In this document: positions 22,368-35,561 of the stretch, piece by piece
How the letters are laid out: each line of letters opens with the position of its first letter
Position numbering within the stretch: the stretch's first letter is position 1
NCBI GenBank assembly: GCA_002081555.1
Contig: MZNV01001704.1
Coordinates: 1 to 35,834, forward strand
DNA: 35,834 nt
Source of the DNA: Protostelium mycophagum
Taxonomy: Eukaryota; Evosea; Variosea; Protosteliida; Protosteliaceae
Reading direction: 5' to 3'
Position numbers and translations under genes: made by a program
The notes under the pieces: model-generated
Seen by the model: the letters and a program-made list of their open reading frames with translations, nothing else
Database searches by the model: none
Told to the model about the DNA's origin: nothing

Positions 22368-22900
22368 ATGCCGTCCGCTGAATCCAAGAAGTCAAAGCCT
22401 CAACTCTCTTCTCAGGAGTTGACTATCCACGTGCACAAGCTCATCCACAAAGTGTGAGTCATTTCGATCATGTTTTATGATGTGGGGGTATTTTAAACAC
22501 AAACGTGAAAAAACAACGTTAGAACGGCCTGCAGAAACTTTCTATTTACTTTCATCATTGAATGTGATATGCATGTTTCATAAAGAGCATCACAATTTCC
22601 TGTGGACCTAATGCTCAAACATGATATAGGCAATTCAAGAAGCGCGCTCCCAGAGCCGTCAAGGAGATCAAGAAAATCGCTGCTAGACGTTTCGGTACTT
22701 CTGATGTCCGCCTCGACGTTAAGTTGAACAAGCACTTGTTCTCCAAGGGAATCAAGAGTGTTCCCGTCAGAGTCCGCGTCAAGCTCCAGCGCAAGAGAAA
22801 CGAGGACGAGGACGCCAAGGAGAGATTCTACACCCTCGTCTCGCACGTCCCTGTCCCCACTTTCTCTGGACTCCAGACCATCAACTCCGCTGATGAATAA
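22368..22900 (+). CDS. RPL31: 60S ribosomal protein eL31
   Basis: Component of the large ribosomal subunit at the exit of the peptide tunnel. Exon 1 (22368-22453) encodes [20 protein letters not shown] and VHKLIHKV. After a 176-nt intron, exon 2 (from 22630) encodes [57 protein letters not shown], and ends LQTINSADE with TAA at 22898-22900. Full family length. Exon 2 is richer in CTC, CGC and GTC codons than the neighbouring genes, as expected for a highly expressed gene. Confidence 0.96.
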
Positions 22901-23089
22901 GACGAATATATCAGTGAAATCGGCAGAAATTTGAACGTCTTTATTCTCTCATCTCCTTATTATCTCCCACCTCTTTATGATATAGAGGATAACAAATATT
23001 TATAGCTTTGGTAAAGAGATACACCTCTTGATCTCTGCAGATAAGAGGTAATTATTTAAAAGTTTAGAATTGAGGGCAGAGTGTTTATC

Positions 23090-23700
23090 TCAGAATTTGG
23101 CTCCCTCGGGGGGTTGGGGTAATTTCTTGTTCTGTGCAGAGACCATCTCCTTCTTTAATTCTACAAGGACTGTCTCGATTGTGTACGAGTTCTTCCAGTT
23201 ACTCAGGATGGCAAACTTCGCGGGCTCAACCTCGAATTCATTCAGAGATCTGCTCAAAATCGAGCATGGTGATGGAATTGATCAACGCACCAATCCGTTC
23301 TGTTGGTTGACACATGTGAGGTTGATTCTTGAGGTAAATCTAACAACAGGTGCTCGGTTGGGATAGTTCTCACCGCAGCTGATCTTCAGACTGTATATGC
23401 GACCGTCGTGGACGCTCTGCGAAAGTTGGCCCAATTCGAGTTTTTTCTTGTCATCTTACCGAGCTTGGACCAATAATGGTTCCAATCCAGTTTGTTAAAA
23501 GCAGATCTTCGGCATCCTCAAGACCGTAGCTCACCTTGAAAATATTACTATGGGTAATGTTCACTCTTTTCAACTCACAGTCCCATCTCCAATTCCTTTC
23601 TCTCCTTTGTCTAATTCTTCGAGAAGTCTAAAATTTCTTGGAACTATCCACGATTCAGAGCGATGATCACAGCAATAAATACATTACCCGTGACTGACAT
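23090..23700 (-). CDS. MMS2: Ubiquitin-conjugating enzyme variant Mms2/Uev1
   Basis: Catalytically inactive E2-like partner of Ubc13; together they build Lys63-linked ubiquitin chains in DNA damage tolerance and signalling. Starts [20 protein letters not shown] with GIGDGT, then [20 protein letters not shown] and [62 protein letters not shown] and the diagnostic end [11 protein letters not shown], with TGA at 23090-23092. The usual E2 active-site cysteine context (HPN...CL) is missing, as in all UEVs. Four introns of about 40 to 60 nt. It is head-to-head with the next gene (90 bp). Confidence 0.93.
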
Positions 23701-23790
23701 GATGAACAAGCCTGACGAAATGGACAACCAAAAGATTTTTGGCACGTTGTAAAAATTCCTCTTGTAAATTTATTCTCATTTTTCGCAGCC

Positions 23791-25559
23791 ATGATCAACA
23801 GAGGCTCACGGTCTCGCTCTGGCCTTTTCGCCATATTTGTGGTCACTCTCATGTTAATAACTTTCGTATCCGTCAATTTTAAAGTGGACAAAGCAAAGTG
23901 TGGTCATCAGCTTCACCCCGTGGTTTTGGCGCACGAAAGCCCAACCACAAATAACTTATCACAAGAAAAGCCTCTTCTTTTGAACTATGACCGGTGGGAA
24001 AAGGCTAATGAGAACCTCGGTGTGGTTTTTGAGGAGACGCCCATCATCGCCATTACGACTTGGCTTGGTGGGGAGGTAACAAAAAATCTGATATAAATAG
24101 GCTGATCATAGTAGACACCACCTTATGTTCCACAATTCATTGCAAGCATGAGCAGAAGCAAGCACATGAAGCTCATGCTTCCCTCAGTGATCGATTCTGA
24201 GCCGTTCTGCCCCAAAGGAGTGAGAGGAACAAGATATGAAGGCAACATCAAATACATGTGTATGACAAAGGATGAGATGTACAAACTGTTTTCAACCAAG
24301 ATGTGTAAAGTGTGGAATTGTTCAAAGACAGAGGATGAAGAAGTATACACGTCCTTATCCAAGTGAGTAACAAGCTTCAATTTTATTTTTTAATGTTTAA
24401 GGTGGCTCACCAAAAAGAACTACGCGGTTACAGAACTGAAACCGGCTTATGCCTCTATTTTCGAAGATGAGTGGCAGAATTGGCCAGACAGGAAATCAAA
24501 ATTCACACACTGGATGAGAATCGACTTGGACATGGTCGTTGGGGACATGTCCCTCTTCCCCTGGCACTTCATGGAATACGACGTCATTTCAATGCGACCC
24601 TTCGATCTCCAGACATGGAAGTCCATTTGGTGGCCAGGATCAGCGACGATCATGAGGCTGCAGCAGGACCTCGATCAGATTTGGACGAAAATTCCAGATT
24701 TACAATCACCAGCTACATTTATGGAGTTTTATCAGAACGAACATAAAGACGGACCAAAAAGCATTGGGTGAGAGGTTTAATATTTGATCTTACAATTTTA
24801 AGAAGTATTCTGTTGGTCGTGTTCGAAAAGACGGGTCTCAATATAAATAGGTACGGGGCGAATGATGAAGGCAGTAATGCACTACAAGTGACATTGGCCA
24901 CTCAGTACACATGGATGATATGGCCGGGTCTCTTGCAGCACATCAAATTCGACAAACATCATCTTGATATAAGAGGAGGGGATAAATACTTGACAGTGAT
25001 CTACGCTCCGGACACCGCAACTGATGCCGAGGTGTACAGACTGCACCAGCAACCTTTCACACCAAATTTTACCCAGTTGATCAAACATCACGGCCCACAG
25101 CGACATATTTTCCGCTGTGAAGGACGGCATATGTGGTGGATGCTGGAATCGTCACGTTCTTGCTTAGAGACAAAAGACCCTGACGTACCTGGTTTTCATG
25201 TTGCTGAGGTGAGGATCCAGTCCGAGATTGATGATTGAAGAGTGAAGGTCATGTCTCGTGATGTGCCTTTTGGACCCATTCTGAGAAGGACGATGAAGAA
25301 CCCACTTCAAGTCAACATGGAGACCAAGCTGGACAACGGACAGATGGGACATATTTTACATTACAGACAGCCTCTTCTTCACCTTCAGAACTGGAAGATC
25401 ACAGCGGTGAGTTCATCTCGAAATGTCCACGGGAAATGACGAAAACAGAACAAATTGGACGGAGGAGTGACGTTCAGACGAAAGCCCTTAGAGGAGAATG
25501 AATTCATTCATGATAGAGGAGGAAATGACTTTTGGAATGTCACCACCTTCACCCCATGA
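23791..25559 (+). CDS. Type II membrane glycosyltransferase-like protein
   Basis: The start MINRGSRSRSG is followed by one hydrophobic helix (LFAIFVVTLMLITFVSVNF), which places the rest in the Golgi/ER lumen. The body has IIAITTWLGGE, YVPQFIASMSRSKHMKLML and later a DxD motif in MRIDLDMVVGDMSLFPW, followed by YDVISMRPFDLQTW and WWPGSATIMR. A DxD that binds metal-nucleotide sugar, after a W-W-rich segment, is the pattern of GT-A glycosyltransferases; the exact family and sugar are not recognised. The C-terminal part includes HIFRCEGRHMWWMLESS and ends NDFWNVTTFTP with TGA at 25557-25559. Several Cys residues (CPKGVRG, CKVWNC, CMTKD) fit lumenal disulfides. Confidence 0.7.
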
Positions 25560-25674
25560 TAAATTTATCTCTGTGCTCCTTCATACTTTTCTTTCGCTGA
25601 TGATATATCGTGTGACCAAACATCAAATTAAGTAGAATTGATCGAAAATGAAATATTTTTGGATGGATTTATTC

Positions 25675-28533
<2,859 letters not shown>

Positions 28534-28647
28534 ACTAAAAATTTATTGGCGCTTGTGATCACACTCCACTCGCAGATTTCAACGCAGATTCGCAAACAAA
28601 AGAACCAGGAGAAAGACGAGCCGCGGTTCTCTTTATTTGTACAATGA

Positions 28648-30273
28648 TTAGATGACCATGGGGGTGGCGGCCAAAGGATCGTCTGCTGTTTGTGGCCTGG
28701 AGGGGCGCAAGAAGGATATGTCTATCACCTATACACCATCAGCAGCTGTCCAAGATAGAATAGAGTGACATACCTGTGTGAGTATCTCTACTACAGAGGG
28801 GTCACCCTTGTTTGGTGAGGTTCTTGTTGGCAGCGATGTGCTCGGGATGAGGAAGCTCATTTTGTAGGGCTCATCAGACACATTTTCAGAAGCGTCAGGG
28901 GGGAATATCTGTTCCAACTTCTGTACTGTGTAGTAATGTGTGTTTGGCCTTCTCTTCAGCCCACTCTCCCATACATTATCAAAAGTATTCAGTGATTCTT
29001 CTGATTGATTTCCACTCAATCTCATCTCATCAGAGGGTCTAATCATCGCTGGCTTGTTGTGTACGGCCACCTGTGATCATTAGACAATCGAGATCACTTT
29101 GATTTACGCACCACAGTATCACTCTTCTTCTCATCGCCAACCCATCTTGCCATTTCGGTGCCAGATTTAGACCATCCTATGGAGGGATCTACGGGAGCGT
29201 CTGAGCGACTACAATTGCCCTCCTCTCTGACACTCTGTATGTCTAAAGGTATGATGTCTTCTGTGCTGAGTATACTTCTTGTGGAAAAGTCGCTTCTGTG
29301 GCCAAGAGAAGCTTCATCTTTTCCTTGTTGGAAGAAGAGCCCGAAACAAAAGAGGACGACTAAAACGGTAGCTGCTGTGGCTGCGCGCTTCGTGGGTCTT
29401 CGGGGAGTGACAGAGTTGGATTGTTTAGATGTTTTGATATACTTCTGAAGCTGCTCGCGGAGAGCCTAAAAATGTGAATCGTGATCTGAACGATGATTGA
29501 AACAAATACCTCATTTTCTGTAGTGACGGCGTTAAGTTGAGTTTTCAGGCTCTTGTTCTCTTCCTCGAGCATGGTGATATGGCTCGAAAGATCATCTGTA
29601 GCCTGGCGTTTTCTCTCACGAGAGATGTGTGCGCTCTCTCTGTTCTTAATTCGCCGTCTTTGTGCCTGCTCTTCGTGAATTGATGGGAATTTGTGATGTA
29701 TAAAACATACCTTGATGCATTCCTCTTCTGCGAAAGTAAGAGGCCTCATCATCTTCAATGTGTTGATGTGAGTCTCGTATTGAAGTGAATCCAGTTTTAG
29801 AAGCTCCTCCTCTGGAAGAATAACGGCACTGATGTCTTTGCTCTCATCTAAACAAATGTCAGAGTGGCATGATTCGACAATTTACCTTCTTTTGGTACCT
29901 TCTTTGGGCGTCCTCGCTTCTTTCCAACAATTTTTGGCAGTTTTCCAGAGGTGGGAAGTGATGGTGTGTTCACATTTTTTGCCACTTCAGTGGTTTGACC
30001 GTCCTCCTCTTTTACTTTGACAAAGAAATCGTTCTCATCAAAAGCGGGGACCATATCCATCGTCTCTGGAGTCGAGAAAACATATTGTTCCACATGCGGT
30101 GGTGATGAGAAGGGAGAGGACAGATCGGAGCTCGTCTGTATCTCACTTAATGGTGTGTTGAGAAGATCCTCGAAATTGAAGTTTGGATCCGAGTTGAACA
30201 AGTCTGGGTTCAGAGATTCAGTGTGTTCTTCAGCGTAAGAATCGGATGGGTCTGCAAAGAGAGAGAACTCCAT
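28648..30273 (-). CDS. Membrane-tethered bZIP transcription factor (ATF6/bZIP28-like) with AT-hook
   Basis: The ATG at 30273 (MEFSLFADPSDSYAEE) is the first in frame; the upstream open stretch has only TTG. An acidic Ser/Phe-rich N-terminal part suggests activation. An AT-hook-like GKKRGRPKKVPK follows, then after introns a bZIP: basic region RRRIKNRESAHISRERKRQA, leucine-zipper-like helix LSSHITMLEEENKSLKTQLN and ALREQLQKYIK. A single hydrophobic helix, ATAATVLVVLFCFGLFF, lies just after RRPTKRA, so the N-terminal side would face the cytosol. The lumenal side has RSIL, an RxxL-type site for site-1 protease, about 20 residues beyond the helix. The lumenal tail of roughly 200 residues ends RPQTADDPLAATPMVI (TAA 28648-28650). 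By analogy with ATF6 and bZIP28 it is expected to be cut in the Golgi during ER stress (inference). Confidence 0.85.
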
Positions 30274-30730
30274 TTTCTTCGATCTTCCCAATCTTTGTGC
30301 TGCCACACCGGTTTTCTCGTCGCACAAAGATCGCGGAGTTTAGAAATGCGAAACTGTTCAGTGAAACGGGAACGACACACAACGAAAAGGAAACCGTAAG
30401 TGTTTGCGGTTACCTAGCGAAAGTTGAAATTGCAGCCACGAGCAGAAGAATGTGGAGAGGCGTACACTGCAGAACGAGGGGTTGGGGAGATGAACTTCGG
30501 TTGCCAGAGCACAACAACTGGATATAGGCCGCTAAAGCTGGAGAAGGCAGCTTCTATAAACAAGTACAAATCAGGATACCGCAATAAAACAAAACAAGAA
30601 TGTCCAGACATGATGAACAGTATAGAAACTTGGTGATGGTATGATTTAACTTTTATGAAAAGAAAGCTGGAAAGAGTAATAAGAAACAGAGCAGTGGAAC
30701 AGTACATATTATCGATATCATTACTGCTTA
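30274..30730. other. Spacer between amidase and bZIP genes, no confident gene
   Basis: 457 bp, holding the bZIP promoter and the amidase 3' end. On the plus strand, ATG 30347 (MRNCSVKRERHTTKRK), a GT-AG gap and an exon ending at 30527 (MWRGVHCRTRGWGDEL, then RLPEHNNWI) could make a 47-residue basic peptide, but nothing supports it beyond an open frame with splice-like ends. An AT-rich stretch follows (30580-30730). No RNA gene seen. Confidence 0.4.
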
Positions 30731-32548
30731 TTACCAATAAACAGACTCGAGTGATCTTGCGTGTGCTACAATAGTGACATTTGAAGAGGGCTGAACACCG
30801 TAGCTCTTCAAAGTCTGTTCATTCGGTCGGATTACTGTATCTCCTACTCTGACCATCTTTATCCCTTCATTCAAATATCTCCCCAACATACAAACAAACT
30901 GTTTTCCGGTGACATTCATGTCGTGTGTCACTGTCATGATAAGCAATCTTTCGATCTCATTTGTGAATATACATTCTTCCACTCGGAGCTTATATCGTGT
31001 ACTCTGTGGAGGATCACTAAGTCCTGGCCATCTGATACGGTGGTCGTAGCCGATGTGTTTTTCCACCTGGTATCCTACACGGAAGAGGTCCTCTAACGAT
31101 GTTTCGGGTCTTCCCACAACTTGTATTCCAACCGGAAATGGCAGAGCGAATTCAGAGTGTGTGGACTCATATGTGGACAAGGGTAATGTTATAGAGGGAC
31201 AATTTGCCCAGTCGAAGATATATGTGAAGGGTGTATGTACTGATCTCTTTCCCTTGTAATACTCTGGTCTGGAACCTTCGGGCCAAGGAGGACAAGGCAT
31301 ACACGGTATGATCAGAAAGTCGTGTTGTCTGAAGAAATTGGATATCTTCATGCCGACATCGACAGGGACCTCTTGCAATTTTGATGTCTGTGAGCCATCA
31401 GATCGGTCACTAAGTGGGGCTGAAGGGTTCTCGAACCCAAAATCTCTGACAACGTGAAATGACGTCCCAAATCCCCTCTCAAGTGTCTCTACACCGGTCT
31501 GTATTGTGCTTGATATCATTGGGTCCATGTGTACATGGGGTAATGATGGTAAAAATGCTATTTTGGGATCCTGCATAAATGGCTTGTACATTCTAAATTT
31601 ATCATGAAGAGATTCTAATTCTATAACTCACTCTTCTACATAGTGTCCAAAGGTATCATGCCCGTCCATTATATTTGAAATCACTGCAGAATCCTCTACC
31701 GTGCGAGAGAACCATCCTTTGAATATTATGGGGGGTGAAGAAGCCACCTGAGAATCCCTACCACTATATCCCAAACTTATTCCAAACGTTGAGTCGGAGC
31801 TTAGAGGACGGAACACCTTTCTGCCTGGCTGCACACCTACAACACCGGTGGCACCTGCAGATAGTACAATAGATCCTGCTCCATCGGCAAAGGCGACATG
31901 TGCTATACCAGAGGCCACGCTCCCTGCTGCACCCCCTGAGCTGCCCGCAACGGAGAGTTTTGGGTCGTGTGGATTGTAGGTGATACTAATAGTGTCGTTC
32001 TGTGTGTCCGATTTGTGGGAGAGTTCTGGGGGTGAGGTTTTACCTGTAAAGATGCCACCTGCCTCTTCTAGCGCTGCACGGACTTCGGCAAACTCGGCAT
32101 CATCATCTGGGTCAGAGGTAGTTCTGTGGTTGGAGTGTCTAAAAGGTGTGGTGTTTTGAGTATTGAAAGTAAAGAATATCTTATCGTATCCGTCATGTGC
32201 AGATCCTGCAGCTTGATGTCTGTCGACGATCTCGGTTCCTGAGATGAAGAAATTGTAACTGTCCAAAACGTGGATCCGATGTGCTATCGCTTTGATGGCT
32301 TCTGCGCGGGTCGTCCTCTTTGCTTTGATGGCGTCGTTAATCTGTTTAATCGACGCGAAACACAACTCATCGTTGCGACTTTCTCGCACACCGAGTTCGA
32401 GTGGATCATATTGTCTCGGATGATAAGGTGGTGGTTGTATTTCTGTTTTTGAGTGATTCTTAGTTGTCTTCGTGGTATTTAAAGGCGTAAATTTTGAAGT
32501 GAAAGCTTTGTGGGAGTGGGTCAGCTTGTAAGATGTACCTCTCCACAT
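30731..32548 (-). CDS. Amidase-signature protein with C-terminal ubiquitin-like domain
   Basis: Two large exons. ATG 32548 (MWRGTSYKLTHSHKAF) is the first in the frame; upstream only TTG. The amidase signature is clear: KLSVAGSSGGAAGSVASG, FADGAGSIVLSAG and GATGVVGVQPGRK, then WFSRTVEDSAVISNIMDGHD. The second exon gives FLIIPCMPCPPWPEG, IFDWANCPSITLPLS and GIQVVGRPETSLEDLFRVGY, the normal end of the fold. The two serines of the Ser-cisSer-Lys triad are present, but the lysine of the expected VKD motif is not: the aligned stretch is GYDKIFFTFNTQNT. After RWPGLSDPPQS the same uninterrupted frame continues for about 85 residues as a ubiquitin-like domain (MVRVGDTVIRPNEQTLKSYG, VQPSSNVTIVAHARS) with no terminal Gly-Gly. 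Substrate unknown; it may be non-catalytic. Confidence 0.82.
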
Positions 32549-32770
32549 TGCTCTGTAACAGGATTGGTGATTGATTGCAGCTTGAAAATATTTTTGAGAA
32601 TGGGGGAAAACGGTGAATTTTTTCAAGAGAGATGTTGCCGTGCTCTCGTTTTACAGAATAAAATCCCTCAAAAAAGAACAATCATGGTTCACAAGGCTGT
32701 TTGGAGTGCACTGCAAGATAACACGAACGAGGTGCAGTGATCACACAAATTTATTGAGACGACAATCTAT

Positions 32771-35405
32771 TTATGTAATTTTGGGTTTCTGAGTGATATT
32801 TGGGTTGGGAAGTGACCTCATTCCTCGGCTTCTGGGTTGTGGTTTGTCCAGAAACACGACCAAGGCGGTGATATCGTCATGTACCCTCCTTCTATCCGTC
32901 TCTATTCCGATGATATAGTCCAATTTGTCTGTGTCATCAACTCTCAGGACTCCTCTTCTTGCGGCTCTTCTGATCGCACCATCTGCGGCCTTCTCCAGTG
33001 CCCTCTTTACGAGCAGTGTACTCGCGTTCTCTTCTGATGATCTCTTCGTTTGTTTAGACATTCACTTTTAACATCTTAATGTATTCGAACCAAAGCATAT
33101 TGTGAGTTGTTCGATGTGAGTACCTTATACGCGTTCACTATGGAGACAGCTTCTTCGTTTGTCAGCTGGTCCCACAGTCCATCCGTAGCTAATATTACAA
33201 ACTCATCACCCTCTGACAACTGCAACCTCTTGACCTGACGCTATTAGATTTGTAATCAACAGAAATATGTATGAAAAACGAGACTGACGTCCCGATGTCA
33301 ACCGTGAAGACTTTCAAGTTGAAAAACTACTTCAGCTTTACAACGAGCCAAGCCAACAGCAAAGACTGTGAAATTATCTTGAAAAAGGTGGAATTTTCAT
33401 GGAAAGTTGTGACACAACGACTTGAATAATATGATCAAGAGGATGAATAACGAGAGATAAAAGAACTTACTTCGGGGTCAGCAGTAGTGTATGGAGGGTT
33501 CCATGAATGTGGTAACGCTCTTCTAAAAATAGATCAATATTGTACAGACTTATTGTGTCAAAGTGTAGTGCTACTGCGGCTCTGCCGGCAATAGACAAAT
33601 AAAGCTTTTTGACGGTTGAACAGTTACCCTCTATAATCGTTGTAGACATTGATATATTCTCGCAGCTTATAAGCACCGTCCCCCAAGCCACGAGAAGGCT
33701 GCAGCCTCCCTTTGATCCTACCTCTAAGCACCACGTCAGGGTCATCTTTGTGCTCTGCCTCTAGTCTGGCCTTCTCCGTGGCTGCCGTCTGGTCATTAGA
33801 CATGACGACGGCATTGATGGTCTTTCCGGACCTGCGGCCCACTACGGCTCTGCAGTCACCCGCATTTGCGATGTAGAGGATGTCACCGAAGAGGACGGCC
33901 ATGTTGAGACAGGCGCCGGCGAGACTATAAATCAGTTTTTGTTTGCATTTGTATCCGAAAATATTTTAGCTTGAGAGTTGCAAAGATGCATTATTGGCAA
34001 AAGAGTTCGTCACGAGGGCTTCCCAAGTGGTCTCCCACCTTAGTACTGGCCTCGCTCAGACACGCTTGACTTCGCAGTGCGGCAAGGGATGCGGTAGACT
34101 GTGTCGATATGAACGAACCCGTATGATGTCCACCTTCAGAGAAATGAAATCCTAAACAGCAACAACGAGGGCTTCACAAGAGTTTTATAAACACTTTGAA
34201 TATTACAACTTATTATGGTTGAGACCAAAAAGCATAAGAATATCACAGAGTCCATACATTGATAATGTCTTAATCTCAGAATAAAACGAAGACTCACCCC
34301 CCCTTCTTCGGTTGTGTGTCCAGATGGAATGATAGAAAGTCTCGATCTGCTTGCTTGAACCCTTCACGGATGGCGGTGGCATCTGTTGCCTCTGCATTGT
34401 TCCTGGATATTGCTCAGCATAAAATTGTTATAGACAATCAACCCATAATATTATTTTAAAGTTTGCTGCGAAGCAGGCTCAATTTAAATATTGAATTAAT
34501 TTAATATTTATATTGGAAGATCAAATAACGAAGAGATGTACATTTTTGATTGGTCTCTATTCGAGAGGCTCCATTGTACGTATCGTATGAGGTGATTTTT
34601 GGCAAACTCTGAAGCCTCAGTACCAGAGTGTCCGTCTGCAACCAGAAAGTAACTCGTCCCTTCTGTGCCGTGCACGACGGAAAATCGATCTTCGCATGGT
34701 GAATTGGCTTAAATAATTCAGAGGATGATCACGATGATATGCAATGATGTCGGTTATTGCTGACAAAATACATAAAATTCTCGAGCTTGTAATTTTCCTG
34801 CAGCTGCGTCGTGACGTTGCAGCGTCTATGTTAGGCATGGGAATTAATTACGTTGTGAGACTCAAGCATATAGAGGGCAAGAATGTGATAACATGCGGGA
34901 AAAACATCGCTCACCTGCGAACCAGTTGACATGGCATTCCACATTCGAATCACCACCAGCAGGAGAAGGGATGATCCTTTCATTTCTTCTGATGATTTTC
35001 TCACTCTCTGTGCCGCTCTTTGATTGTGAACCAGCAGCTTCTGCTGCTGGTTTGCCGAAACCAACATACCAAGCTATATATATGAGAAAATGATCCAACT
35101 GGAAGAAACCAAAGACCTATCGAGCCAACGAGAGCTGTGATACCAGCAATTGTGAGTCTCAGAAGTGGTCTCGTCGGTGCTGGTTGTATCAATGTTCCAT
35201 GATGATGAACCACATTTTCCTCATGGTTGGATTTTGTGGATGCTTTGGTGTATGGTGCTGTTTTTTTGGTTCAGATTTACATCTCGAATAACCTCTTACC
35301 TGGTGGTTTGAAAGCAACCCTCTGGAAGACGTTGACCGCATACCATTTCAAGCCGCCTTCCAGAGGTAATCTCAACCAAATACTCGGCTCCTTCTGTGGA
35401 AACAT
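32771..35405 (-). CDS. PDP-like PP2C phosphatase with N-terminal membrane helix
   Basis: Mg/Mn-dependent protein phosphatase. From ATG 35405 the protein starts MFPQKEPSIWLRLPLEGGLK and has one hydrophobic helix (LLRLTIAGITALVGSIAWYV) about 80 residues in. Then SNVECHVNWFA joins across a 205-nt intron to ANSPCEDRFSVV, matching the PDP pattern SNxxxANxPxEDR. PP2C motifs follow: FLVADGHSGTEASEFAKNHL, AIREGFKQADRDFLSF, DILYIANAGDCRAVVGR, VVMSNDQTAATEKARLEAEH, GRLQPSRGLGDGAYKLREY, PPYTTADPEV, DEFVILATDGLWDQLTNEEA and HDDITALVVFLD. The metal-binding Asp residues (DGH, DGLW, DD) are kept. The EH-rich insert and PSRGLGD resemble pyruvate dehydrogenase phosphatases and plant clade-D PP2Cs. A mitochondrial location is likely but not proven. 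The intron 33925-34297 contains a 5S rRNA gene. Confidence 0.85.
33999..34002 (-). terminator. Pol III T-run terminator of the 5S gene
   Basis: On the transcribed strand the 5S 3' end (ACGAACTC) is followed directly by TTTT, the minimal RNA polymerase III stop signal. Confidence 0.8.
34003..34120 (-). rRNA. 5S ribosomal RNA gene, nested in a PP2C intron
   Basis: Minus-strand sequence of about 118 nt. The ends pair as helix I (GGGTTCGT at the 5' end with ACGAACTC at the 3' end). The interior has the conserved 5S blocks: CCGCATCCCTTGCCGCACT, GCGAAGTCAAGCG, then GGCCAGTACTAAGGTGGGAG followed by ACCACTTGGGAAGCCC, which contain the internal Pol III control region. A TTTT terminator follows at once (plus-strand AAAA at 33999-34002). 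The alignment by eye with amoebozoan 5S (Acanthamoeba, Physarum) is good along the whole length. It lies wholly within the 373-nt intron 33925-34297 of the PDP-like gene and on the same strand. Confidence 0.9.
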
Positions 35406-35561
35406 TTTGCGGTTTCTGATTTCCTTCAAATACCTGTCTCATTTTGTCACTCCTTGCCAAAGACCACCTGCACCAACTGCAAGGTAAGGAGACGCTTGGT
35501 CTCTTGATCTCTCTGTGGACCTCTCTGTGGACATTAAATCAGAGCACTCCTTGCAGACAAG

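Noticed and set aside
22454-22629. Possible snoRNA in the long eL31 intron
   Set aside because: A weak box-C-like TGATG is present but no matching box D or terminal stem was found.
32600-32740. 47-codon plus-strand ORF (MGENGEFFQERCC...) between the amidase start and the PP2C end
   Set aside because: No homology, no splice support, and it sits in the amidase promoter; too short to call from openness alone.
34297-34303. Suspected homopolymer frameshift at the 7-C run in the PP2C gene
   Set aside because: Counting the codon that uses the first G and the donor that uses the last, the exon ends in phase 2 and joins the next exon in frame.
34616-34838. Separate phosphatase start at ATG 34838
   Set aside because: The upstream exons splice in frame directly to the CEDRFSVV exon and restore a PDP-type N-terminal motif, so this ATG is more likely intronic.
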